Origin: Hoylesella oralis ATCC 33269
GTDB lineage: Bacteria; Bacteroidota; Bacteroidia; Bacteroidales; Bacteroidaceae
Length of the DNA: 64,000 bases
NCBI RefSeq assembly: GCF_000185145.2
Contig: NZ_GL833119.1
Location: 1,677,464 to 1,741,463 of the forward strand
Direction: 5' to 3'
Position 1 is the stretch's first letter. Every line of letters starts with the position of its first letter. A program made the translations under genes and the position numbers. Below the pieces are notes generated by a model that worked only from the letters and a program-made list of their open reading frames with translations, searched no databases and was not told where the DNA came from. This document shows, one piece after another, positions 28,681-37,123 of this stretch.

Positions 28681-29030
28681 GCCGTCGAGCGAGTTTCTTG
28701 GGCTGAAAATTGTTTTTTGATGCCGTCAAGCGACTTTCTTGGGCTGAAAATTGTTTTTTGATGCCGTCGAGCGACTTTCTTGGACCAAAAATCGTTTTTT
28801 GATGCCGTCGAGTGACTTTCTTGGGCCAAAAATTGTTTTTTGATGCCGTCGAGCGAGTTTCTCGGGCTAAAAATTGTTTTTTGATGCCGTCGAGCGAGTT
28901 TCTTGGGCCAAAAATTGTTTTTTGGTGCCGTCAAGCGACTTTCTTGGGCTAAAAATTGTTTTTTGATGCCGTTGAGCGAGTTTCTTGGGCTAAAAATTGT
29001 TTTTTGATGCCGTTGAGCGACTTTCTTGGA
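28681..29030. repeat. Tandem array of a 41-bp repeat, eight and a half copies
   Basis: Units begin with GCCGTC or GCCGTT at 28681, 28722, 28763, 28804, 28845, 28886, 28927, 28968 and 29009. The period is exactly 41 nt and the ninth copy is cut after about 22 nt. Units differ at a few fixed positions (GCGAG or GCGAC, GGGCT or GGGCC). Each contains an A4-A5 tract and a T6 tract. Because 41 is not a multiple of 3, any reading frame through it changes frame from copy to copy, so it is not coding. It is flanked by the C69 gene and a strong terminator. Confidence 0.95.
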
Positions 29031-29070
29031 TTTAAAATAGGTTATAATTATCGGATGGTTATATTACAAT

Positions 29071-29112
29071 ACAGGCGAGTTTTCGATCATAGTCGAAAGC
29101 TCGCCTGTTTTC
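29071..29112 (+). terminator. Strong terminator after the C69 gene and repeat array
   Basis: A 16-bp stem (29071-29086 with 29093-29108) has a single G-U pair and a 6-nt loop, and is followed by a T-rich stretch. It lies between convergent genes and may serve both strands. Confidence 0.88.
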
Positions 29113-29146
29113 TTCTGAATAATATTTTATAGAATTAGCGTAGATA

Positions 29147-29575
29147 TTATTTTCTTTGCCACCAATGCTTTTTTCGCGGAGCTTCGGCCACGGTTCCCAT
29201 TGCTTCTTTAATAATCCGGCGATAACTTTTGCCGGATGAAATAATCTGATATATCTGGCCCCAGTCTGGCAGGCCTCCGACGTTTCTGTCGTCGATAAAA
29301 CAATCGGCCTTGAGTTTGCGGCTGTAATGGTTGTTGTTGTCTGTACCGTTTTCTTCCGGATAATCTCGATTGACAGCCCAAAATTCTATCCCGCGCTCTT
29401 TGCACCAGTTTACCGCATCCTCGAGTAATTTGCCTTCGCGTACGCTCCATAATATTAAACGATGATGATCTTTGATCAACATTTTCAGCGTTTCGGTAGC
29501 GAAAGGAATTTCTTCTCCGATTTCAGGATACTTATGTTCTACGATCGTTCCGTCGAAATCTACTGCGATAATCAT
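29147..29575 (-). CDS. Small HAD-like hydrolase
   Basis: This 142-aa protein has the HAD nucleophile motif VDFDGTIVEH at residues 4-13 and an acidic motif CFIDDRNVGG near residue 93. No cap domain is visible. Such short HAD proteins in Bacteroidetes are phosphatase-like, and the substrate is unknown. The C-terminal tail is basic and aromatic (KKHWWQRK). It is the third gene of a minus-strand run (rfbA, wzc-like, HAD), but a hairpin terminator separates it from wzc. Confidence 0.8.
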   Translation of the reverse strand: MIIAVDFDGTIVEHKYPEIGEEIPFATETLKMLIKDHHRLILWSVREGKLLEDAVNWCKERGIEFWAVNRDYPEENGTDNNNHYSRKLKADCFIDDRNVGGLPDWGQIYQIISSGKSYRRIIKEAMGTVAEAPRKKHWWQRK

Positions 29576-29603
29576 TATTCTATTCGTGAATGAATTAAAT
29601 TAA

Positions 29604-29626
29604 AGAGCAGGAGAATTACCTGCTCT
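29604..29626 (-). terminator. Terminator of the wzc-like gene
   Basis: An 8-bp G/C-rich stem (29604-29611 with 29619-29626, 7-nt loop) is followed by TTTAATTTAATT on the minus strand. It lies 22 nt beyond the wzc stop codon. Confidence 0.7.
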
Positions 29627-29648
29627 ACGGTTGCTTCAGCCGAGTTTA

Positions 29649-32156
29649 TCAGAGTTTGACAGAAGTGTCGTTCTTATCTCCATAGTGGCTATTGCTGTAA
29701 TTGCCATAGTTGCCATAGCTTCCATATTTATTGTTGCCATAGCTGTAATGGCCGTAGCGGGCATATTTGCCGTACTTACCGTAACCATAATAGTAGCCGT
29801 ACTTTTTCTTAGACATGTCTACGCCATTCAGTACGATACACATATTGGGCAGCTTTTGTTCGAATGCCAAATCATTGATGAGCCTGAAACTCTCTTTTGG
29901 CGTATAATCGGCTCTGCACAGATATACGGATGCATTTGCTATGCGCCCAATCTGCAGAGTATCGGTAACAAGGCCGACCGGCGCTGTATCGATAAGCACG
30001 TAGTCGTAATGTTGTTTTAAGTTATTTATGATATCTTCCAAGGAAATTCTAGAGATTAATTCGGTGGGGTTGGGCGGAATTGGACCAGCCATAAGTAAGT
30101 CTAAATTGTTGTTAATGCCCGACGGCAGTATCTGCGCTTGGATATCAGTCCAATTGGGATTATCTTTTACCAGTAAATTGGTGATACCATGATGATGATC
30201 GTCAATTTCAAAAAGTTCGGCTAATCGTGGTTTACGAATATCGAGACCTACTAAAACAACTTTCTTTTCGAGTAAAGCGAAACTTACAGCGAGGTTGGCT
30301 GCAATAAAAGTTTTGCCTTCGCCCGATGTTGTGGAAGTGAAAAGTATAACTTTTTCGCCTTCTTTCATCATGAATTGCAAGTTTGTACGTATACTGCGGA
30401 AAATTTCTTCCATCTGATTATTCTGGTCTTTGTGTACAACAATGTCGGCCTTAGTTTTCGCAGTATCGCTTGCAACAGCCACATCGGCCAAAATCGGAAG
30501 TTTGGTGAGCCGGACAACGTCATCATGTCCTTCGATTTTGTAACGGAAGAACTGAATAAGAAATACTACCAATGATGGAATAGCGAGGCCAATGAGTAGG
30601 GCAATGAGCAAAATCATCGATTTTTTGGGACTCACCTGACCGGCCATTTGCGGAGTATCTATCAGCCTTCCTTTATCGGCTGTGGCAGCTAATGAAATCG
30701 AATTTTCTTCGCGTTTCTGTAATAACATCAGATATAATCCTGCTTTCACTTCCTGTTGGCGTCCTATTTGTTGCATTGTTTTCTGTTGCCCGGGAGTCTC
30801 CTGTATCTGACTTTGATATTTTCCATATAGCGATGCAACACTGTTACGCTGTATTTCCAAGTTGCGGCGTGCTATGCTGACGGCACGCTGGATACTTCCC
30901 GTGAGCTCGTCAAGTTGCGATGTATATGGTATGACCGTAGGACTTGTTTCGGAAGCACTGCGTAAAAGTTTGTTACGCTGCATAACGATATCGTTGTATT
31001 TGTTGATAAGCGAGGTTGCACTTTGATCGTTTAATCCTACATTCGATGGCAGTGGCTGATATTTATTTACCGGATTGTTTATTTCTTCGCTGATGCTATT
31101 GAGCAAATATATTTGCGTGTTAGCCTCTACGAGTTTTTGATTATATGTATCTGCATTTGTAACCGCTTGACCTGCATTTAGCTTTAAATCGACTAAATTG
31201 TTCCGTTTTTGATAGTTTTCCAATTGTCCTTCCGTAGTGCCAAGTTCGGTATTGATCTTTTGAAGACGCGTATTTATAAACATCTCTGTACGGCGTGCAA
31301 TCTCATTTTTGTCTTCGTTGGCCTGCCGGTTATAGCATACTACGAGTTGCTTCAGATAGTCTATAGCACGTTGCGGTATTTCATCATTAAGCATCAGCTG
31401 GACTATCGTTGTGGTCTTTGGGGCCTGCTTAGTAGAAAACATTGCTACATACTTATGGGCAATGGTAGGGGGAGGAGTTATGGCTACTATTAAATGTTGT
31501 CCATCGGATAAATTATTGTAGGAATTTTTACTTAAGGTAAGGATTCCTGCACGTGTGCTAATGGTGGATGGGAACGTTGAAATAGTTTTGTTGATACTAT
31601 AATTTTCTCGTGTGTTTCCCTCCAAATTTTCAACAGAATAATTTCCCGTTACATAGTATTGATTACCTGTACGCTGTATTGTTAAGTTGATAGGATATTT
31701 AAGTAGATTTAGATGAGCGGGATCTATATCGACATTAATCGCCTGTCTTCCATAAATTAGCTGGTCTTTTATTCTGCCTTCTCCCATATAGGTGACATAA
31801 AGTTTAAGATCGCGTACAGCTTGTTCCGCAAGTGTCAGCGAACTTAGTATTTCCATTTCGTTATCGATACCGGCCGAATTGGAAATCATTCCCATATAAG
31901 CACTATTAAGAAGGGCATTACTTCCACCTCTACTTTTTGAGTTGTTTTCATCTTTGATAAGCAGTTTTGCGAATGCTTGATAAACCGGAGTAGTATATCG
32001 CAGATATAAGACGGCACTTCCCAAACAGATGATTAGTGAAACTACAAACCATTTCCAGTTTAAAATAAGTGCAGTGTAGATGGTTTGGAAATCGAATGTC
32101 GATTTTTCCTCTCGTTCCAAAAACTCTGCAGAAAGTAAGTTCTTGTTTTCTTCCAT
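29649..32156 (-). CDS. wzc: Wzc-like polysaccharide co-polymerase tyrosine kinase
   Basis: This 835-aa inner-membrane protein controls chain length and export of capsule or exopolysaccharide. In order it has: a first membrane segment (WFVVSLIICLGSAVLYL, about residues 36-52); a Wzz domain and periplasmic coiled coil; a second membrane segment (SMILLIALLIGLAIPSLVVF, near residue 520); and a BY-kinase domain with Walker A TTSGEGKTF near residue 608 and Walker B motifs VGLDIRKP and YVLIDTAPVG. The last about 45 residues are a YG-rich tail with 15 tyrosines, the autophosphorylation cluster. rfbA lies 15 nt upstream on the same strand. A Wza-like partner is at 60829, far away. Confidence 0.93.
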   Translation of the reverse strand: MEENKNLLSAEFLEREEKSTFDFQTIYTALILNWKWFVVSLIICLGSAVLYLRYTTPVYQAFAKLLIKDENNSKSRGGSNALLNSAYMGMISNSAGIDNEMEILSSLTLAEQAVRDLKLYVTYMGEGRIKDQLIYGRQAINVDIDPAHLNLLKYPINLTIQRTGNQYYVTGNYSVENLEGNTRENYSINKTISTFPSTISTRAGILTLSKNSYNNLSDGQHLIVAITPPPTIAHKYVAMFSTKQAPKTTTIVQLMLNDEIPQRAIDYLKQLVVCYNRQANEDKNEIARRTEMFINTRLQKINTELGTTEGQLENYQKRNNLVDLKLNAGQAVTNADTYNQKLVEANTQIYLLNSISEEINNPVNKYQPLPSNVGLNDQSATSLINKYNDIVMQRNKLLRSASETSPTVIPYTSQLDELTGSIQRAVSIARRNLEIQRNSVASLYGKYQSQIQETPGQQKTMQQIGRQQEVKAGLYLMLLQKREENSISLAATADKGRLIDTPQMAGQVSPKKSMILLIALLIGLAIPSLVVFLIQFFRYKIEGHDDVVRLTKLPILADVAVASDTAKTKADIVVHKDQNNQMEEIFRSIRTNLQFMMKEGEKVILFTSTTSGEGKTFIAANLAVSFALLEKKVVLVGLDIRKPRLAELFEIDDHHHGITNLLVKDNPNWTDIQAQILPSGINNNLDLLMAGPIPPNPTELISRISLEDIINNLKQHYDYVLIDTAPVGLVTDTLQIGRIANASVYLCRADYTPKESFRLINDLAFEQKLPNMCIVLNGVDMSKKKYGYYYGYGKYGKYARYGHYSYGNNKYGSYGNYGNYSNSHYGDKNDTSVKL

Positions 32157-32171
32157 TATAATGAATGTATA

Positions 32172-33047
32172 TTATTTAGTTTCAATTAACTCCAATAGAT
32201 ATTTTCCATAGCTGTTCTTCTTCATAGGAAGTGCTAACTCTCTTAATTGTTCTTTACCGATCCACCCTTTTTTAAAAGCAATCTCTTCAAGGCATGCAAC
32301 TTTTAACCCCTGACGCTTTTCTATGACTTCAATAAAAGTACTTGCTTCAGAAAGACTATCGTGAGTACCGGTATCTAACCATGCGAAGCCTCTTGGAAGT
32401 GTTTGTACTTTTAGTTGATTATGCTTTAGATATTCTTGATTTACAGTTGTTATTTCCAATTCTCCACGTTTGCTCGGTTTGATATGTTTGGCAATCTCTA
32501 CCACGCTATTGGGATAAAAATACAATCCTACGACAGCATAATTGCTCTTAGGGAGTGCCGGTTTTTCTTCTATACTGAGGCAATTCCCTTCATGATCGAA
32601 TTCAGCAACTCCATAACGTTCTGGATCATTAACATAATATCCGAAGACAGAGGCTTTATTATGTTCTGCATTATAAACGCTATTTTCCAACATATTGGTG
32701 AAACCTGCTCCGTAAAATATATTATCTCCAAGGACCAAACAAACGTTGTCAGAACCGATAAATCGTTCTCCGATGATAAAAGCTTGCGCGAGACCATCCG
32801 GTGAAGGCTGTTCGGCATATTGGAATTTTATGCCAATCTCATGCCCATCGCCTAATAGTCGCTTAAATCCCGGCAAATCGAAAGGAGTTGAAATGATAAG
32901 TATTTCTCTAATTCCGGCCAGCATGAGAACCGAGATGGGATAGTAAATCATGGGCTTATCAAAAATCGGTATCAATTGTTTACTGACACCTTTGGTAATA
33001 GGATAAAGGCGTGTACCCGATCCTCCTGCTAAAACTATTCCTTTCAT
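32172..33047 (-). CDS. rfbA: Glucose-1-phosphate thymidylyltransferase
   Basis: It makes dTDP-glucose from dTTP and glucose 1-phosphate, the first step towards dTDP-rhamnose for surface polysaccharides. This is a 291-aa nucleotidyltransferase. The N-terminal [16 protein letters not shown] and [15 protein letters not shown] motifs are typical, and [10 protein letters not shown] and LDTGTHDSL follow. rfbB, rfbC and rfbD are not adjacent. It is followed by the wzc-like gene, which fits a polysaccharide role. Confidence 0.95.
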   Translation of the reverse strand: MKGIVLAGGSGTRLYPITKGVSKQLIPIFDKPMIYYPISVLMLAGIREILIISTPFDLPGFKRLLGDGHEIGIKFQYAEQPSPDGLAQAFIIGERFIGSDNVCLVLGDNIFYGAGFTNMLENSVYNAEHNKASVFGYYVNDPERYGVAEFDHEGNCLSIEEKPALPKSNYAVVGLYFYPNSVVEIAKHIKPSKRGELEITTVNQEYLKHNQLKVQTLPRGFAWLDTGTHDSLSEASTFIEVIEKRQGLKVACLEEIAFKKGWIGKEQLRELALPMKKNSYGKYLLELIETK

Positions 33048-33098
33048 ACTTGCGCTCTTATTTAAAAAGGCTTATCGTATTTTACACAAATAAGCGTA

Positions 33099-33106
33099 CA
33101 AAGATA
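33099..33106 (-). promoter_or_regulatory. -7 promoter element of rfbA-wzc
   Basis: TATCTTTG on the minus strand matches TAnnTTTG, 52 nt upstream of the rfbA start. The -33 box is poor. Confidence 0.5.
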
Positions 33107-33158
33107 CTAATAAAAAGTATAAGTAGGTTATATATTAATGAAAAATGTTACTTTTCGT

Positions 33159-33189
33159 TTTGATTTTCCTGATAATTCAATTAACTTTG
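33159..33189 (+). promoter_or_regulatory. Promoter of the unrecognised gene at 33249
   Basis: TTTG (33159-33162), a 19-nt spacer and TAACTTTG (33182-33189) match both boxes of the phylum consensus. It is divergent from rfbA. Confidence 0.75.
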
Positions 33190-33248
33190 CACAATAGAAA
33201 TAAGTTGAATTCTATTGTGAAACGATAATTATAAGTTAAATAAATAAC

Positions 33249-33878
33249 ATGAGTATTTTAACAAATCTTTTTAGAAAAGATAAAAATCCTAAGGCTACAG
33301 TAGGAATGGAAAACTACATGATGCTTGTACGAGTGTACTTCCAAGCCTCATTAGCTTCAAATATCGGTATTAATAATTTGGCAATGCTTCCGGACCTTAG
33401 AATGTTTAAAACAACACTTCATGTTCCAACGGTGAATAATAAATTAGGAATAGGGGAGAAAATTCATTGTAAGAAAATGTTAAAGGAGTTATATAAGACT
33501 GATGATAATTTCTTTAAAGAAATCGATCAGAGTATCCGTAAGAACTGTCATAAATTACAAGATGTGCAACCTTATTTGATACAATTTCAAGGATTTACTC
33601 AAGATATCGTTATGCTGATGGGAAATCTGATGAAATTCAAACTACGTATTCCTTCTTTTTTAAAGAGTGCTATTTATACGATGACGGAGAAAACGGTCAA
33701 TGATATTTTCAATAAGAACGACTTCTCTGATACCGGTGTCATGAAAACAGTTATTGCTATCAGACAGTATGATAAGCGTTTAGGATTTTCACAGAAATGG
33801 ATTACAGACTTTGTTTATCAAGTGGTAATGCTTGCTAAGAAAGAACCGAAATCTAAAGTTAAAAATGAAAGCAAGTAA
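33249..33878 (+). CDS. Unrecognised 209-aa protein
   Basis: I do not recognise this family. The 209-aa product is lysine-rich, mostly helical by composition, and has no signal peptide or clear membrane span. It begins MSILTNLFRKDKNPKATVG. The middle part (FQGFTQDIVMLMGNLMKFKL) is hydrophobic enough for a buried helix, and the C-terminus is basic (KKEPKSKVKNESK). It has its own clear promoter, divergent from rfbA, and stands alone before a 645-nt gap. It is probably a real gene, given the promoter and a frame open over the whole length; its function is unknown. Confidence 0.7.
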   Translation: MSILTNLFRKDKNPKATVGMENYMMLVRVYFQASLASNIGINNLAMLPDLRMFKTTLHVPTVNNKLGIGEKIHCKKMLKELYKTDDNFFKEIDQSIRKNCHKLQDVQPYLIQFQGFTQDIVMLMGNLMKFKLRIPSFLKSAIYTMTEKTVNDIFNKNDFSDTGVMKTVIAIRQYDKRLGFSQKWITDFVYQVVMLAKKEPKSKVKNESK

Positions 33879-34087
33879 TTACCTAAAGCTAAAGATGTAG
33901 ATGGGGCAGATTTGTGATATAATAAAGAAATAAGAAGACATGTTGTTTTCTGCCCTTTGTCAGTGTTGTTGTAAAATGTTGATAACCATTTAAGAGCTGA
34001 TAATTTTGATATGATGTTATGACACTAATATGCAGAAAAGGTTCATGTGTCTATCAATTAAAAACAAAGCTTATCTTTTGTGACCTT

Positions 34088-34126
34088 TTACACCTACCTT
34101 GTATGAAAGATACAAGGTAGGTGTAA
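34088..34126. repeat. Perfect 17-bp inverted repeat with GAAAG loop
   Basis: TTACACCTACCTTGTAT (34088-34104) and its exact complement (34110-34126) flank the loop GAAAG. No T tract follows on either strand, so it is not a standard intrinsic terminator. Confidence 0.85.
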
Positions 34127-34310
34127 GATGGAGATATATTATGTTTATTTGACTTCTTTCTATCTTACTTTCAGCTTAGATACAGATATAATTCTTTTAT
34201 ATTCAATAACTTTTAGCTGTCATGAAAGTATGACAGAAAAAACAAACAATATAAAGAATATATGTGCAGAAAAGATATTCTGTCGTAATTCTAAAAGGAT
34301 TTATGATATT

Positions 34311-34365
34311 AACGATTGTTAGTAAGGTTGTAGCATACAACCCTGATTAAGGAAGAACAATCGTT
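34311..34365. repeat. Nested hairpin structure
   Basis: The outer arms AACGATTGTT (34311-34320) and AACAATCGTT (34356-34365) are exact complements of 10 bp. Inside them, GGTTGTA (34326-34332) pairs with TACAACC (34336-34342). Confidence 0.7.
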
Positions 34366-34472
34366 GTAAGATAATATATCATGAAAGTGTTAAATAATGT
34401 TATTTGGGTTGTTTGTTTTTTTTCTGAAGTTTGGCATGAACTCTTCTTGATTTCAAAAAATACAGGAAATAA

Positions 34473-34504
34473 TTTGCATTTATCAATTTATTAATTTAAA
34501 TTTG
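34473..34504 (+). promoter_or_regulatory. Promoter of the coiled-coil gene and zapA
   Basis: TTTG (34473-34476), a 20-nt spacer and TAAATTTG (34497-34504) are an exact match to both boxes. Transcription would start about 13 nt before the GTG at 34524, giving a very short leader. Confidence 0.85.
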
Positions 34505-34523
34505 CACAAAATTGTAAATCATT

Positions 34524-34817
34524 GTGAATTCTAATGAGAAGACTTTAACTACATTTTCCACTCGTGTAAGGCAAATGATTCTCCATTATTCTAAGATGAA
34601 GAAAGAAAATAATGATTTGTACGAGATGGTTGATGAACGTGATTCAAGAATAAAACAGCTTGAAGCACGGTTAACTCAAGCAGAAAATGATTACAATAGC
34701 CTGAAGATGGCAAAGATGATCGAAATTTCTGATGCTGATATGAATGGAGCAAAGAAACGATTAGCTAAGCTTATCAGAGATGTAAATAAATGTATCACGC
34801 TACTGAGTGAGAAATAA
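34524..34817 (+). CDS. Small coiled-coil protein upstream of zapA
   Basis: This 97-aa, highly charged protein has a predicted coiled coil (KMKKENNDLYEMVDERDSRI and on to about residue 65). It has no signal peptide. It starts at GTG 34524, very close to a strong promoter, and ends 6-9 nt before zapA. Position and coiled-coil nature suggest a ZapB-like or other divisome partner of ZapA, but this is an inference from context; I cannot assign it by sequence. Confidence 0.7.
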   Translation: MNSNEKTLTTFSTRVRQMILHYSKMKKENNDLYEMVDERDSRIKQLEARLTQAENDYNSLKMAKMIEISDADMNGAKKRLAKLIRDVNKCITLLSEK

Positions 34818-34826
34818 CAGGATGTG

Positions 34827-35129
34827 ATGACAGAAGGCAGTTCAAGCAAGTTACATATAAGATTACACGTATACGATACGGAAATCTCCGTAAATGTAGT
34901 TCGCGAAGATGAGAAGTTTTATCGTGATGCCGCGAAACTTATAACGGATACGGTAAATACTTACGCGCAATTCTTTAAAGGGAAAAAAAGTGATAAGGAA
35001 TTGCTGTATATGGCGTTGATCGATATTGCATTACGCTATGAGAAAGAACTGGAACGTAATGATACGGTACCTTATAGTAATACACTTGAGAAACTGACTT
35101 CTGAGATTGAAGATATATTAAGAGAGTAA
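34827..35129 (+). CDS. zapA: Cell division protein ZapA
   Basis: ZapA promotes bundling of FtsZ filaments at the division site. This is a small protein of 100 aa. The N-terminal part LHIRLHVYDTEISVNV is beta-rich, followed by a helix with YRDAAKLITDTVNTYAQFF and a C-terminal coiled coil (YMALIDIALRYEKELERN), the family plan. The start is ATG 34827, or GTG 34824, which adds one residue. It follows the coiled-coil gene and precedes rny by 112 nt. Confidence 0.85.
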   Translation: MTEGSSSKLHIRLHVYDTEISVNVVREDEKFYRDAAKLITDTVNTYAQFFKGKKSDKELLYMALIDIALRYEKELERNDTVPYSNTLEKLTSEIEDILRE

Positions 35130-35241
35130 CAGAGATTTATTCTTTCAAAATTAATATTCAAAATATACTTCTTGTTATTTTAAGTTAATGTGCGGATTAC
35201 GTGTGTTGATAAAAAAGTACTTAAACTTAAAATATAATTGA

Positions 35242-36777
35242 ATGGTTGGAATAATAATAACTGGGTTAATTGCAGTGGTAATCGGCGGTTGCGCTGGCTA
35301 TTTCATATTTAGGTATATCCTGAAAGGAAAATATAATGAAATTATTTCTACAGCCCAAAAAGAGGCTGAAGTGATAAAAGAAAAGAAACTCCTAGAGGTA
35401 AAAGAAAAGTTTCTGAATAAAAAGTCAGAGCTTGAGAAAGAAGTCCAAGTGCGAAATCAGAAGATACAGCAGAGCGAAAACAAGCTAAAACAAAGGGAAT
35501 TGAGTCTAAATCAGCGGCAGGAAGAACTTGGACGTCGTAAATTAGAAGTGGAGCAAAGTCAGCAACGTGTAGATAATGAGAAAAAGTTGTTGTCTGTAAA
35601 GCAGAGTGAGTTAGAAAGGATGCAGTCGCAAGAACGCGAAAAACTAGAAGAATTATCTGGGTTAAGTGCCGAAGAAGCAAAGAATCGTTTAATAGAGAGT
35701 TTGAAAGATGAGGCAAAGACAGATGCAGCAAGTTATGTCAATGAAATTATTGATGAGGCTAAGCTCAATGCTAACCAACAGGCTAAGAAGATAGTTATAC
35801 AAACCATACAGCGTGTAGCTACAGAGACAGCTATAGAAAATTCCGTAAGTGTTTTTCATATTGATAATGACGAAGTCAAAGGACGTATTATCGGTAGAGA
35901 GGGGCGTAATATCCGAGCTTTAGAAGCTGCAACGGGCGTAGAGATTGTTGTTGATGATACTCCGGAGGCTATTGTCATCTCTGCATTCGATCCTATTCGT
36001 CGTGAAGTTTGCCGTCTTGCACTCCATCAATTGGTGGCTGATGGGCGTATACATCCTGCTCGTATAGAAGAAGTGGTGTCCAAAGTAAAAAAACAACTTG
36101 ATACGGAAATAATAGAAACCGGAAAACGTACAACGATCGACCTCGGTATTCACGGGTTGCATCCGGAGCTCATTCGCATTGTGGGCAAGATGAAATATCG
36201 TTCTTCGTACGGGCAAAATCTTTTGCAACATGCGCGTGAAACTGCAAATCTATGTGCAATTATGGCGGCTGAATTGGGCCTGAATCCTAAGAAAGCCAAG
36301 CGTGCAGGACTTCTGCATGATATCGGAAAGGTTCCGGATGAGGAAAGTGAATTGCCACATGCCCTTTATGGAGCCAAAATTGCAGAGAAATATAAAGAAA
36401 AACCAGATATCTGTAATGCAATCGGGGCTCATCATGACGAGATAGAGATGAATACGTTGCTTGCTCCGATCGTACAAGTTTGCGATGCTATTTCAGGTGC
36501 ACGTCCGGGTGCACGTAGGGAAATAGTAGAGGCATACATTAAACGTTTGAACGATCTTGAGGCTATTGCGATGAGTTATCCCGGGGTTACAAAGACTTAT
36601 GCTATACAGGCAGGGCGCGAACTTCGTGTTATTGTCGGGGCAGACAAAATGACCGATGAAGAGACGGAGAAGCTTTCGTCGGAGATAGCAGATAAGATAC
36701 AGAATGAAATGACCTATCCGGGACAGGTTAAAATCACGGTTATTCGTGAGACTCGTTCTATTGCTTATGCCAAATAA
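35242..36777 (+). CDS. rny: Ribonuclease Y
   Basis: This is a membrane-anchored endoribonuclease that starts mRNA decay. Domains over 511 aa are: an N-terminal membrane segment ([20 protein letters not shown]); a long coiled coil (residues about 35-190); a KH domain with [19 protein letters not shown] near residue 213; and an HD domain with LLHDIGKV near residue 357. The ATG is well placed after an A/T-rich leader. A terminator follows. Confidence 0.95.
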   Translation: MVGIIITGLIAVVIGGCAGYFIFRYILKGKYNEIISTAQKEAEVIKEKKLLEVKEKFLNKKSELEKEVQVRNQKIQQSENKLKQRELSLNQRQEELGRRKLEVEQSQQRVDNEKKLLSVKQSELERMQSQEREKLEELSGLSAEEAKNRLIESLKDEAKTDAASYVNEIIDEAKLNANQQAKKIVIQTIQRVATETAIENSVSVFHIDNDEVKGRIIGREGRNIRALEAATGVEIVVDDTPEAIVISAFDPIRREVCRLALHQLVADGRIHPARIEEVVSKVKKQLDTEIIETGKRTTIDLGIHGLHPELIRIVGKMKYRSSYGQNLLQHARETANLCAIMAAELGLNPKKAKRAGLLHDIGKVPDEESELPHALYGAKIAEKYKEKPDICNAIGAHHDEIEMNTLLAPIVQVCDAISGARPGARREIVEAYIKRLNDLEAIAMSYPGVTKTYAIQAGRELRVIVGADKMTDEETEKLSSEIADKIQNEMTYPGQVKITVIRETRSIAYAK

Positions 36778-37123
36778 ACGATAAAAGACAGCATTTATAG
36801 AAGCGTGCTGAAAAGGTGATCCGTAAAAGATCACCTTTTTTATTGTTCGTTTTTTTGTGGGCGGTCTATGTAAAAGGCTTTGATTAGCTGTATGTGTATT
36901 GATAATGGAATATATGTTTGTGAACTATAAACAGATGGGTTATCTTAGATATTTATAATCTCTGAAATCGATGGTTTTCAGAGATATGTATATAAGTCAA
37001 AAGTTCTTAAAATATAAGGTTTCAGATATATTTTTAATATAATTTAGTTTGCTTCATTCGCACTTATCTTTTTTATATTGTACTTTTGCGTTTAGTTTTT
37101 TAAAAAGATAAATATTAAAAAAT
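36778..37123 (+). other. Gap between rny and moxR
   Basis: This 346-nt stretch contains the rny terminator at its left end and a possible -7 element TACTTTTG (37081-37088) before moxR. Between them the sequence is AT-rich, with no gene or RNA that I can recognise. Confidence 0.6.
36811..36841 (+). terminator. Terminator of rny
   Basis: An 11-bp stem (36811-36821 with 36829-36839, 7-nt loop) ends in a run of six T residues. Confidence 0.85.

Larger units (their letters stand above)
33879..34472 (+). other. Long gap with two strong inverted-repeat structures
   Basis: No convincing gene is found in this AT-rich stretch. It holds a perfect 17-bp hairpin at 34088-34126 and a nested two-stem structure at 34311-34365. 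A 64-codon frame at 34128-34322 has biased, low-complexity composition and no recognisable features. The region could encode a small RNA; no promoter that clearly serves one was identified. Confidence 0.5.

Noticed and set aside
28584..28934. 116-codon minus-strand frame with repeated HQKTIFSPR-like segments
   Set aside because: It runs through the 41-bp tandem repeat. The period is not a multiple of three, so the peptide repeats in changing frames and is an artefact of the repeat.
34128..34322. 64-codon frame in the gap before zapA
   Set aside because: AT-rich low-complexity composition, no promoter, no recognised motif, and it ends inside a hairpin structure.
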